This document shows positions 8,924-19,120 of a stretch of DNA of 64,000 nucleotides, in pieces. Within the stretch, counting starts at the first letter, position 1, and every line of letters starts with the position of its first letter. The notes under the pieces were generated by a model. That model did not search any database and was not told the origin of the DNA. It saw only the letters and a list, made by a program, of their open reading frames with translations. Origin of the DNA: Streptomyces sp. NRRL F-2580 (GTDB taxonomy: Bacteria; Actinomycetota; Actinomycetes; Streptomycetales; Streptomycetaceae). Location of the stretch: positions 1 through 64,000 of the forward strand of contig NZ_JOIR01000040.1 in the NCBI RefSeq assembly GCF_000720115.1. The letters are read 5' to 3'. The translations under genes were made by a program, and so were the position numbers.

Positions 8924-9348
8924 CGCGCGTCCTCCTTCAAGGTCTCCACGGTCTGTTCGGGCTTGAGGTTCACGGTGCGCAGGCGCTTGCGGCCCATCAC
9001 GTAGAGCACCCCGCCCACGATGGCCCACAGCGCGGTGACGATCAGGGCCGCCCAGGCCGGGTCCATCAGATTGGCGAGGGCGAAGACGACGGTCAGGCTG
9101 GCGAAGAGGAGCACGACGTGTCCGGCGTAGCCCGCTCCGCCCAGCATGCCGACCGCCTTGCCCGCCTTGGCGGACTCCTGCTTGATCTCGGCCTTCGCCA
9201 GTTCGATCTCGGTGCGGACCAGTTGGGACACGTCCTGACCGATCTCGCCGATCAGATCACCGATCGAGGCATCGGACGGCATTGACGGCGGGGGCGGGGG
9301 CGGGGGTGGAGCCGGGGCCGTCGGTCGCTCGTGGGAGGAGAGGGCCAT
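8899..9348 (-). CDS. Phage holin superfamily (actinobacterial holin-X) membrane protein
   Basis: The 149-residue protein has a proline-run N-terminus (nine consecutive prolines after APA). The motif SIGDLIGEIGQDVSQLVRTE and a lysine/glutamate helix precede two hydrophobic segments (about 74-98 and 102-120). This order is the actinobacterial holin-X family (Pfam Act_hol_X). Despite the name these are chromosomal membrane proteins and are not tied to lysis. It is the middle gene of the operon, with a 2-bp gap from the upstream gene and an overlap with the downstream one. Confidence 0.85.
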   Translation of the reverse strand: MALSSHERPTAPAPPPPPPPPSMPSDASIGDLIGEIGQDVSQLVRTEIELAKAEIKQESAKAGKAVGMLGGAGYAGHVVLLFASLTVVFALANLMDPAWAALIVTALWAIVGGVLYVMGRKRLRTVNLKPEQTVETLKEDARWARHPTS

Positions 9349-9350
9349 GC

Positions 9351-10112
9351 TCAGATCCCTCCCCCGGGCCGCTGCCCGCCGCCGGTGGGCGGCTCGCTCG
9401 CCGGCGGATAGGCCGGCGGGGCAGGGGTGACCTGTGGCCGCTGAGACTGCCCGTCGGGGTCGGGAGGATCCCCGATGCCGGCGGGTACACCGCTGCGGCC
9501 GGGGTGGGATCCCGCCACCGGTCCTGTGTCACCCGAAGAGGCGGGCAGCCGGGTGGTGGAAGAGGCGTTGGTACGGTCGGCGCGGGCTGCCGAGGGGGTG
9601 CCGGCAGACCCGGCCGCGCTGACGCTCTTCCCGGCCCGTGCAACGACGAAGCCCGCGAGGGCCGCGCCCGCCAGGAAGACTCCCGGGCGGCGGCGGGCGA
9701 AACTCTGCAAGTCGCCAACCAGCCCCTCGGGGCCTCGCTTCTCGACATGGGCGGCGATCTGCTGCCCGCCGTCGGCTATCTGCCGGGCGACGTCCGCCAT
9801 GGTGGAGTCGGGCTTGCCATTCTCGCCGAGTTCCCGTAGCTCCTGGGACAGCCGGCGTACGTTCTCCGCCAGCCTTTGCGTCTGGGTCTGCGCCTGGTCC
9901 GTCAGTTGGGTGCGCAGTTCCCCCACGAGGTCCCGAGCCTGCGCGGTGGCCTCGCCGACGACATTGGCCGCCTGGTCCTTGGCCGTGCCGCCCACCTCGG
10001 CGGCCTTGTTGCCGACCAGCGAAGCGCTCTCGCTGGCCTTTTCCTGCACCGTGTGCGCTACGGCCGTCGTGTTGCTCTCGTCCTGACGGCGCGCATTCTG
10101 GAAGTCACTCAA
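9351..10112 (-). CDS. Helical membrane-anchored protein of unknown function
   Basis: Of 253 residues, 1-120 are a polar, Gln/Glu/Ala-rich helix of late-embryogenesis-abundant character (repeated A-x-x-V-x-x-x-A patterns). Then come the motif RRPGVFLAGAALAGFVVARA as a single membrane helix near 150 and a disordered Pro/Gly/Ser-rich C-terminus. I recognise the arrangement from operons with holin-X and DUF3618 genes but know no function. It is the first gene of the operon, with a GAGGAGG site at the ATG. Desiccation or envelope-stress protection is a guess from composition. Confidence 0.7.
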   Translation of the reverse strand: MSDFQNARRQDESNTTAVAHTVQEKASESASLVGNKAAEVGGTAKDQAANVVGEATAQARDLVGELRTQLTDQAQTQTQRLAENVRRLSQELRELGENGKPDSTMADVARQIADGGQQIAAHVEKRGPEGLVGDLQSFARRRPGVFLAGAALAGFVVARAGKSVSAAGSAGTPSAARADRTNASSTTRLPASSGDTGPVAGSHPGRSGVPAGIGDPPDPDGQSQRPQVTPAPPAYPPASEPPTGGGQRPGGGI

Positions 10113-10664
10113 GGCTCCTCCTCATGAATGGCGATCGTGCGTTCAGGAGGCGCCTGCCCGCCTTTCGAGGTCTCACCCCGATCGGCGCAGAGGATGCCAT
10201 TTCGCTCAGCTGCTGGTCGGCGCGTGCGATACGAGCTGTGCGGTGGCCTGTCCCTGCCGGCCCGCATTGGCGTGGTACTCCTCGCGGGCTTCCACGGACG
10301 TGTGAAAGATCAGCCGTGCTCTTTCGTGCGCCGGCCGCAGTCCGTACGCCGAACGGTGTCGCGCAGGTCGAGGAAGCAGGAGGGGTCAGACGGAGTTTTC
10401 AGGGCGCGACCAGGGCTGAGCGCCTCGCACAGGGCACGGCACGGGCCAGGTAGGCGGCTGCTGCGTCGTCGGTGCAAGGTCCAGGAGAGCCGGGTCCCTC
10501 AGCACGGGCATGCCGGCGGTCAGCGGGCCGGTCTGGTCGGACGCCGGTCAGCGGGTCTCGCCGTCTTGGGCGTCGGTCACAGGTCCGGACAGGCTAGTCC
10601 CCGTTTCCGAACGCATGGTCTCGGGTCACAGGTGTAGGGCCTGTCCCCTGTGTCTGGAGATGTG
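10113..10664. other. Divergent intergenic region with a weak promoter candidate
   Basis: About 550 bp between the envelope operon and the catalase gene, with no supported gene. GTTT (10603-10606), 16 bases, GGGTCA (10623-10628) loosely resembles a sigma-B-type promoter for the catalase, with two mismatches in the -10. Nothing else stands out. Confidence 0.3.
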
Positions 10665-12803
<2,139 letters not shown>

Positions 12804-12810
12804 GACCCCG

Positions 12811-12854
12811 TCCCCGCCGCGGACGCACCCTCTCGGGAGCGACCGCGGCGGGGA
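12811..12854. terminator. Catalase terminator
   Basis: A 12-bp perfect stem (12811-12822 with 12843-12854) begins 8 bp after the catalase stop codon. Confidence 0.75.
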
Positions 12855-13096
12855 GATGCCTGAGTCGGAGGTACGGCCTGGAGCAGCTCGGCGTGGTTGC
12901 TCAGCGGTCGAGCACGTGCGCACCGTCCCGCCCGGAGGCGGGGGGTGCTGCCGACAGGGGCGGGAGGCGGCGCGTGTGACGGCTGCCGCTCTGCCCACAG
13001 TCGGCAGCGCTACGGGGCCAGGAGCAGCGAAACCCCAGCGCTCCTCCAAGCTCTGTCTTGCATACGCCTGGGCTCGCGACCCTGGGGATTGGGTTG

Positions 13097-13570
13097 TCAG
13101 CGCGTTCCGGGCATGGGACGACGCGTTCCGGGGTCGCGGCGGTTGGTGCCGTCGTCACGGGCCGCGGAGGCCGCGGCGAGGGCGAGGAGGGTGGCGATGA
13201 CGCCGGTGATGAGGTTGCTGGTGATCGACCGGGTGTGGGCGACGTCGCCGGCGACGACCCAGGGGGCGACGCAGGTCCAGATGCCGATGGCGGCCGCGGC
13301 CCAGGCCATCGAGTGGGTTCGCTCGTAGGAGTTGCCGAGACCGCCGAGCAGGAGCATGTAGGCGATACCGGCGATGAGGTTGGTGACGGCCAGAGTGGTG
13401 AAGCCGTTGAAGCCGACTATCCAGGGGGATGCGGCGAGGTAGAGGCCCGTGAGCAGGGCAAGGGCTTCGACCATCTGGGCGCGGGGCGTGGCGGCCGCGC
13501 GGTCGTGCCGGGCACGCAGCTCCACCAGGTCGGGGTGCTCTTCGATGGGTGCGCGATGGGTTGACGCCAT
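13097..13570 (-). CDS. SPW-repeat membrane protein
   Basis: The 157-residue protein starts at ATG 13570 with GGAGGTC in front. It has a polar N-terminus and then four hydrophobic segments. The sequences AASPWIVGF and CVAPWVVAG are two copies of the S/A-P-W motif that defines the SPW repeat family. Proteins of this family are four-helix membrane proteins of unknown function, common in actinobacteria and often stress-induced. A near-consensus sigma-B-type promoter lies just upstream. Confidence 0.85.
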   Translation of the reverse strand: MASTHRAPIEEHPDLVELRARHDRAAATPRAQMVEALALLTGLYLAASPWIVGFNGFTTLAVTNLIAGIAYMLLLGGLGNSYERTHSMAWAAAAIGIWTCVAPWVVAGDVAHTRSITSNLITGVIATLLALAAASAARDDGTNRRDPGTRRPMPGTR

Positions 13571-13603
13571 GATGACCTCCAGAGAAGGAGTGGTGACCCG
13601 CAT

Positions 13604-13627
13604 CTACCCATAAATAGGACATAAACC
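13604..13627 (-). promoter_or_regulatory. Sigma-B-type promoter of the SPW gene
   Basis: On the minus strand, GGTT, 14 bases, GGGTAG matches GNNT-N14-16-GGGTAC/T except for the last base. It ends 34 bp before the ATG and lies in an unusually AT-rich patch. Confidence 0.55.
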
Positions 13628-13638
13628 CTGCGCTCAGC

Positions 13639-13672
13639 GGAACGGCTCCGCCCTCGGGGGGGGAGCCGTTCC
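13639..13672. terminator. GlsB gene terminator
   Basis: An 11-bp perfect stem (GGAACGGCTCC with GGAGCCGTTCC) and a 12-nt loop lies 23 bp beyond the GlsB stop, separating it from the SPW promoter. Confidence 0.7.
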
Positions 13673-13694
13673 GTCTGGGACAGAGCCGGGCCGC

Positions 13695-13973
13695 TCAGGC
13701 GCGACGGTGGTTTCGCTTGTTGCCCGTGACCAGTCGGTAGACGACGAGGAGAATCACGGAGCCGATGATGGCGGCGATCCAAGTGGAGAGATCGAAGAAG
13801 CCGTCGATGGAGTCGACGCCGAAGATGACCTTGCCCAGCCAGCCGCCGAGCAGGCCGCCCGCGATGCCGATCAGCATGGTGATGATGATCCCGCCCGGGT
13901 CCTTGCCGGGCATCAGCGCCTTGGCGATGAGGCCCGCGAGCAATCCGATCAAGATCCAAGCGATGATGCCCAT
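13695..13973 (-). CDS. GlsB/YeaQ/YmgE family membrane protein
   Basis: The 92-residue protein has three glycine-rich membrane helices (GIIAWILIGLLAGLIAKALM, the GGIIITMLIGIAGGLLGGWLG block, and IAAIIGSVILLVVYRL). It also has the PGKDPGG turn that marks this transglycosylase-associated/GlsB family. The family is induced by general stress in many bacteria, and its molecular role is unclear. ATG 13973 follows TAGGAGGAG. Confidence 0.9.
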   Translation of the reverse strand: MGIIAWILIGLLAGLIAKALMPGKDPGGIIITMLIGIAGGLLGGWLGKVIFGVDSIDGFFDLSTWIAAIIGSVILLVVYRLVTGNKRNHRRA

Positions 13974-14100
13974 GCGCTCCTCCTACCTCGATGAATAAAG
14001 TCGGTGTTAACGCTCGTCTTCACCGCTCCGAGACTTCCAAACGCCGGGACCTCTTGATCATTCGCCAGCGGCCAGGACGGCTCGTCGACTCGTCGACTGG

Positions 14101-14906
14101 TTGCCACGCACCTCGATCCCGGCATCGTTCCCGTTGGTCCGCGCTGAAGCGGACACCGCCGCCGTTGCCCGCGGTCGCCTGTTCCACGTCTCCTACACGG
14201 TCGAGGACACCTGGCAGCTGCTGAAGCGGCACGGCTGGTCGTGGCAGCAGCCCACCCGGCGGGCTATCGAGCGTGACGACGAGGCAGTTGAGGTCTGGAG
14301 GAAGGAGGCCTGGCCGCGGGTAAGAGCACCGCGGCGGAGGGCGGAGCCCGGATCGTCTTCGAGGACGAGGCCGGGCAGTCGATGACTCCGCCGCGTGCCA
14401 GAACCTGGGGCCGGATCGGCCAAACCCCCGTCGTTCGAGTGCGGGGCCGGGGCTCCGGACGGGTGTCGATGGCGGGCATGACCTGATACAAACCCGGCCA
14501 GCGGTCCCGGCTGATCTATTCGAGCCGCGAGTACCGGGGCCGCAAGGACGAACCGAAGGGCTTCGGATGGCGGGACTTCCGTGACCTGATCGTCCGCGCC
14601 CGTATCCAGCTCGGTGGCCCGATCGTGCGGGTCTGGGACAACGTCCGGCTCCACCTGACGGCGGGCATGCGGGAGTTCATCGACGCGAACGCCGAGTGGC
14701 TCACCGCGTTCCAGCTGCCCACCTATGCTCCCGATCTGAACCCGCAGAAGGGCATCTGGTCGCTGGTCAAGCGCGACCTCGGCAACCTCGCCGCGGCGGA
14801 CCTGGGCCAGATCGCCTGGACCGTGAAGCACCGGCTCAAACGGATTCAGTACCGCCCGGACCTGGTCGACGGCTGCCTCACCGGAACCGGCCTCACCCTC
14901 GTGTGA
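14101..14906 (+). pseudogene. IS630-family transposase, inactive and 5'-truncated
   Basis: Two frames together give an IS630-type transposase. The helix-turn-helix part (RGRLFHVSYTVEDTWQLLKR) is in one frame to about 14315, and the DDE domain (IVFEDEAGQS, VWDNVRLHL, YAPDLNPQKGIWS) is in another. At 14484-14486 an in-frame TGA interrupts the GMTxYKPG motif; a single C-to-A change would explain it. The third catalytic acid is lost: NPQKGIWS where the family has NP-x-E-G-x-W, a G-to-A change. The frameshift, the stop and the dead active site show long decay. The first part of the gene and clear terminal repeats are missing. Confidence 0.85.
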
Positions 14907-14947
14907 AAGCCGAGACCGCATCGGATCAGCGCGACCGGAGCCGGTCG

Positions 14948-15391
14948 TCATCCCGGAGTAGCCGTTGCCGCTGACTCGGGCGGATAGAGGTCGAGCACGA
15001 TGTCAAGCCCCAGCGCGCCGACCTCCGCCAACAGGCCGGCCGGCAGGACACAGCATCCCTGGCCGCTCTCGCTGCCAAAGCCAAGAAGCAGCTCCAGGTC
15101 ACAGTCGGCGGACAGGTGCACCAGCTCCTCGCGACACCTGTCGACGAGTCCGACCAGCGCTCGGACGTGATCCGCAAGCTCGCTGTCGTTGCACAGTCCG
15201 CTCCGTCGGATCCAGACACTGCTCTGCCGTCGAGCACTGGACGGATTGCGAGGACTCATCAGGCTGCCCCGCTCGAACTGCTCGTCGGCTGTGATCCCCA
15301 GGCGAACCGAGATCCCGCTGGCGCTGACCGCGCGGCTCGTGATCCGGATCGATCCGGCCGACCACTTCGTGACCGGCGCAACCGGCTGCAT
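14948..15391 (-). CDS. DUF4279 domain protein
   Basis: The 147-residue protein fits DUF4279: a first strand with SIRITSRAVSASGISVRLGI, then a polar loop with a xGSLMSPRN motif, VWIRRSGL, and an acidic C-terminus ending LDIVLDLYPP. The domain's function is unknown. Members often occur singly in accessory regions, and some have been linked to toxin-immunity neighbourhoods. ATG 15391 has AGAGGA 7 bases upstream. It lies between IS630 debris and an exporter gene. Confidence 0.7.
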   Translation of the reverse strand: MQPVAPVTKWSAGSIRITSRAVSASGISVRLGITADEQFERGSLMSPRNPSSARRQSSVWIRRSGLCNDSELADHVRALVGLVDRCREELVHLSADCDLELLLGFGSESGQGCCVLPAGLLAEVGALGLDIVLDLYPPESAATATPG

Positions 15392-15633
15392 CGTCAAGTC
15401 CTCTGGCACGTACTCACGATCGCAGGCCGGCCCGCAGCACGCGAACGTATTCCTCGGGCTCCCACATGCGCGGTCCACAAGAGCGACATCACGAGTTCGA
15501 GTTCAGTAGCCGGACTGCGAGGTTTTCGACCTGCCACGCCGTCCAGGTCGTCTCTTTCGGATCTTGTCGGCCGAGCCCGCGGTGTCTGGTGCCGTGCATG
15601 GCAAGGCGAAGGGGCGTGCCGCGTACTGGACAC
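15392..15633. other. Intergenic, no gene seen
   Basis: About 240 bp between the DUF4279 start and the exporter stop. Only poor open frames are present. Confidence 0.4.
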
Positions 15634-17250
15634 CTAGGGCTGTGTCGAGCGGGGCTGGGTCGTCGGGATGCGGTGGGTGAAGAACATCGCGAGCAGGGCA
15701 GCGAGGGCGAGGATGGCGAGCGCGGCCTGGAGGCCGTCGAGTCGTGCCGCGGCGTTCGCGTCCAGCGCGCCCTGGGCCACCTCGCTGCTGGTGCCGGCTT
15801 CGTCGAGGGCCGTCTTGAGCTGCGCGTCCGACAGGAACTGTGCGCCGCTTTGGATCTTGACGGTCGCCTGGCTCTTGACGCTGTCCGGGATCCCCGGATT
15901 CTGCTCGACGGTGGTCAGGAAGGAGGAGGCGAGCGCGGCGATCATGACCGATCCGGCGAGTGCCGTACCGATCGAGGCACCCAGGTTGGTGACGGCGTTC
16001 TGGACGCCGCCGACCTCCGCGCTCTTCTCTTCCGGCACCGCGGACACGGTGACCGACCCCAGCTGGGACGCCAGCGCGCCCATCCCGAGCCCGATCAGCA
16101 GGAGCGGGACGGTGACGACCTCCGCACCGGCGCCGGCATCGAGCGCGGCCATCAGTACGACCGCGCCCGCGAGCAGCGCGAGGACCCCCAGCCGTACCAC
16201 CCGCCGCGGAGAGACGTCCGGGAGGAAGCGGGGGATCAGGACCGCGGCCGCCAGCAGTGTCACCGACAGCGGCAGCAGACGGGCACCGGTCTGCAGTGCG
16301 GACAGGCCGAGGGCGACCGACAGGTAGAGCGGTACGACGAAGAACACGCCCATCTGCACCAGGTACTGGAAGAAGAACATGGTCAGCCCGCCGGTGAGCT
16401 GCTTGTTCTGCAGCAGCGCCGGGTCGATGAGCGGGTCCCTGCCCCGTTCCGCGAGACGGGCCTCCCAGCGCAGGAAGACCCAGATCAGCAGCAGACCTGC
16501 CAGCATCAGCCACACGACCAGGGAGATCCCGAGCCACGAGGGCGCGTCGGGCTTCGGCTGGAACCACCCCCATTCGTCGGAGCGGAGCACCCCGTAGACG
16601 AAGAGTCCGAGCCCGAGCGCGGACAGCACGGCGCCGACGAGATCGATGCGCTTGCGTTCGCCGACCGGGGCGTCGGCGATGCGGCGGGCCAGCACGAGGA
16701 TGCCGAGCACCACCAGCACCTCACCGGCGAAGACCCACCGCCAGGAGAAGTACGTCGTCGCCACACCGCCGATGAGCGGCCCGACCGCGATCGCCACCGC
16801 TCCTGCCGCCGCGACGAGTCCGTAGGCGGCGGGGCGGCGTTCAGGGACGAAGTTGCCGGCCACCAGCGCCACGATCGCGGGCAGGATGAGCGCCGCCCCG
16901 AGGCCTTCAAGGAGCGCCCAGCCGAGCAGGAGTACCGGCAGGTTCGGTGCGAGGGCCGTGGTGAGGGAGCCGGCCCCGTAGATGCAGCAGCCGATCAGGA
17001 ACGCGCGTTTGCGGCCGATCAGCGCCCCGACCTTGCCGCCGGGAATCATGAACATCGCCATCACGAGGGTGTAGGCGGTGATCGCGCCCTGGATGCCCGA
17101 CACCGTCGTGCCCACGTCCTCGGCCACCGTCGCGATCGAGACGTTCATGACCGAGCTGTCGAGAGCCATCAGGAACTGGCCGGCCGAGAGCGTCAGCAAG
17201 ACGACCCGCGCTTTCGCCGAACTCTCGACAGAGCCTGTCCTTGATGCCAT
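15634..17250 (-). CDS. MFS drug exporter, DHA2 (14-helix) family
   Basis: The 538-residue membrane protein has the DHA2 signatures: LTLSAGQFLMALDSSVMNVS in helix 1, PGGKVGALIGRKRAF between helices 2 and 3, and GPLIGGV in helix 5 (motif C of antiporters). About 14 hydrophobic segments are present. Such EmrB/QacA-like proteins expel hydrophobic drugs or natural products in exchange for protons. ATG 17250 is the best start by alignment to the usual N-terminus; its ribosome site is weak and an upstream ATG at 17325 also lacks one. No TetR-type repressor is adjacent, so control is unknown. It is flanked by mobile-element debris. Confidence 0.88.
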   Translation of the reverse strand: MASRTGSVESSAKARVVLLTLSAGQFLMALDSSVMNVSIATVAEDVGTTVSGIQGAITAYTLVMAMFMIPGGKVGALIGRKRAFLIGCCIYGAGSLTTALAPNLPVLLLGWALLEGLGAALILPAIVALVAGNFVPERRPAAYGLVAAAGAVAIAVGPLIGGVATTYFSWRWVFAGEVLVVLGILVLARRIADAPVGERKRIDLVGAVLSALGLGLFVYGVLRSDEWGWFQPKPDAPSWLGISLVVWLMLAGLLLIWVFLRWEARLAERGRDPLIDPALLQNKQLTGGLTMFFFQYLVQMGVFFVVPLYLSVALGLSALQTGARLLPLSVTLLAAAVLIPRFLPDVSPRRVVRLGVLALLAGAVVLMAALDAGAGAEVVTVPLLLIGLGMGALASQLGSVTVSAVPEEKSAEVGGVQNAVTNLGASIGTALAGSVMIAALASSFLTTVEQNPGIPDSVKSQATVKIQSGAQFLSDAQLKTALDEAGTSSEVAQGALDANAAARLDGLQAALAILALAALLAMFFTHRIPTTQPRSTQP

Positions 17251-17467
17251 GGGCGCGATCGTCCCAGCAAACCCGGCGGACAAACCCGCGACCCGCCACA
17301 GACCAACCGATTGGCGGACTGTCATGGTTCATGCAGAACAACCCCGACGTTCTCCTCCCGAGCACGTGCGGGAACCGTCGTGTCGGTACTGGGGCGAACC
17401 ATCCAAACTGTCAGCGTCGGCATCCGAGGAGTCCCAGGCGCATGGCGTCCAAGACGCTCGCCCGAGG

Positions 17468-17752
17468 ATGGGCACCTTCTCCAAGGACTGCGAGCACCCC
17501 GCGTCCCGGTGGGCGAAGTGCCCGCACTTCTACACGGTCCGGAACAGAGGCCCCGGCGGGAATCAGGTCGAAGACTCGGGCTTCCTGGACCAGGACAAGG
17601 CCGTCGCGCGACTGACCAGTGCCTACGACGCGAAGGCGGCCCCGGCGAGCCAGGCGAAGAGCAAGCGCATCGAGAAGTACGGTCAGTTGCGGTTCCGGGA
17701 GTACACCGCCGAGTGGGGCGCGGTGCCGGGGACGACGTGTTCCGACTCGTAG
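17468..17752 (+). pseudogene. N-terminal fragment of a tyrosine site-specific integrase
   Basis: The 94-residue frame begins MGTFSKDCEHPASRWAKCPH and continues with FYTVRNR, DQDKAVARLTSAYDAKA and KYGQLRFREYTAEW. This is the arm-binding N-terminal domain of actinobacterial phage or integrative-element integrases. It then stops; the core-binding and catalytic domains (R-H-R-Y) are nowhere downstream. The gene is therefore truncated, a relic of an excised or decayed element. No tRNA gene or attachment repeat was found beside it. Confidence 0.7.
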
Positions 17753-18062
17753 TGGAATTGATGAGCGGCTGCGGCCTACCGATGAATGTCCGGGCGCCGG
17801 TGGGGGAAGTCGAGCGCGGCCGGACCATACCGACCGTCTGAGGCCTCCCTCCCCCGCTGGCGCTGCGGGCGCCCGGTGGCCTGCCGCAGGGCACGGCCGC
17901 TGGAGCGCCTGGCCGTCTGCGGCGACCTGCGGCATTCCTCCTCGCCGACCCCATCAAGCAAGTGAGCCGCGTCGCCGGATGCGCAAGAGATCCCGCTGTC
18001 TTCCGAGCCGCGACAGTCGGACGGTCTGGCCGGATCATGCGCCGCCGAGGCGGTGCGCGGCC
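17753..18062. other. Intergenic, no gene seen
   Basis: 310 bp between the integrase fragment and the end of araD. No credible coding region, tRNA or repeat was found. Confidence 0.4.
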
Positions 18063-18800
18063 TCAGTTGCCCGGGGCGGGAGGGGTGTTGCCGTAGTAGG
18101 CGTCCGGTCCGTGCTTACGGGTGAAGTGCCGCTCCAGCAGATGCCTCGGTGGTTCGGAGGCGTCCCCGAGGCGGGACCCCAGCGCCAGCGTGTGCAGCGC
18201 CATCTCCGCCACGGCCTCGCAGACGATGGCGTTCTCCAGCGCGGCCTTCGCGGTGGGGCCCCAGGTGAAGGGGCCGTGCCGTGAGACGAGTGCTCCGGGG
18301 ACCTCTTCGGCCCGGCGGGGATCGCCGTCGAGCCGGGCGACGATCACCTGTCCGGTGTTGTACTCGTAGTCCTTCGCGCACTGCTCGGCGGTGAGGTCCG
18401 CCGTCACGGGAACGGGCCCGTTGAAGGTGTCGGCGTGCGTCGTCCCGAGCACGGGGATCGGGCAGCGTGCCTGGGCGAAGGCGACGGCGTGCGTCGAGTG
18501 TGTGTGGGTCACGCCGCCGATGGAGGGGAAGGCCCGGTACAGGCACCGATGGGTTTCGGTGTCGGTGGACGGCCTGAGGTGTCCGTCGACGACCCGCCCG
18601 TCCTCCAGCGCCACCGCCACCAGATCCTCCTCGGTGAGGTCGGCGTAGGAGACCCCGGACGGCTTGATGACGAATATTCCGGCGTCTCGGTCCACTCCGC
18701 TGACGTTTCCCCAGGTGAGGGTGGCCAGGCCGGCCTGCGGGATGCGCAGGTTGGCCGCGAGGACCTCGCGCCGGAGGTCCTTGAGGAGGGTCACGCTCAC
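18063..18800 (-). CDS. araD: L-ribulose-5-phosphate 4-epimerase
   Basis: The 245-residue class II aldolase-fold protein converts L-ribulose 5-phosphate to D-xylulose 5-phosphate, the last step of the bacterial L-arabinose pathway. The phosphate-binding motif TWGNVSG (near 26-32) and the zinc-binding HTHSTH pair (near 95) are present, with the late His of the metal site and the C-terminal HGPDAYYG. Length matches AraD. The start is taken as GTG 18800; another GTG is two codons later. It is transcribed alone from a promoter that overlaps a LacI-type operator 144 bp upstream, separate from araBA. Confidence 0.92.
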   Translation of the reverse strand: MSVTLLKDLRREVLAANLRIPQAGLATLTWGNVSGVDRDAGIFVIKPSGVSYADLTEEDLVAVALEDGRVVDGHLRPSTDTETHRCLYRAFPSIGGVTHTHSTHAVAFAQARCPIPVLGTTHADTFNGPVPVTADLTAEQCAKDYEYNTGQVIVARLDGDPRRAEEVPGALVSRHGPFTWGPTAKAALENAIVCEAVAEMALHTLALGSRLGDASEPPRHLLERHFTRKHGPDAYYGNTPPAPGN

Positions 18801-18943
18801 TACGCTCTCACCGTCTCTCCGACATGCGCGGCGGTTTCTCCGGAGCCGGCGTCCGGCAGGCCCCGCGGTCGCGCATGGGTGGGCTGGACTGATCGGGGGC
18901 CGCACCAGGCATCGCGGCCGCGCCACTGCGACTACTCCGACAA

Positions 18944-18973
18944 ATTGTGAGCGCTAACAAGCAACATTCTCAA
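18944..18973 (-). promoter_or_regulatory. araD promoter with overlapping AraR-type operator
   Basis: On the minus strand TTGAGA (-35), an 18-bp spacer and CACAAT (-10) form a vegetative-type promoter. The palindrome TTGTGAGCGCTAACAA at 18945-18960 covers the -10 and part of the spacer, so bound repressor would block polymerase. Confidence 0.75.
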
Positions 18974-19021
18974 GAGGTTACGAGAAGATTTCTCCCCACA
19001 ACATGCCTTCAGCGCTGCATA

Positions 19022-19037
19022 ATGTGAACGCCAACAT
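19022..19037. promoter_or_regulatory. Degenerate operator before the regulator gene
   Basis: ATGTGAACGCCAACAT matches the window's operator at 12 of 16 positions and lies about 85 bp before the regulator start. Weak autoregulation is likely but unproven. Confidence 0.5.
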
Positions 19038-19120
19038 CGATGGCTAGGCAACAATCTCCCGATCGGTCCGAGATGTGTGCGGGCCGCGGCCGGTTCGGTA
19101 CCTTGAGGGAAGGCCGCTCG

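Noticed and set aside
8899..9348. Phage holin indicating a prophage
   Set aside because: Actinobacterial holin-X proteins are chromosomal envelope proteins; no endolysin or phage structural genes lie nearby.
15466..17244. 592-codon plus-strand open frame
   Set aside because: Antisense to the DHA2 exporter; composition is Arg/Gln/Asp repeats with no family match.
17753..18062. tRNA gene as attachment site for the integrase remnant
   Set aside because: No cloverleaf or T-loop consensus was found on either strand.
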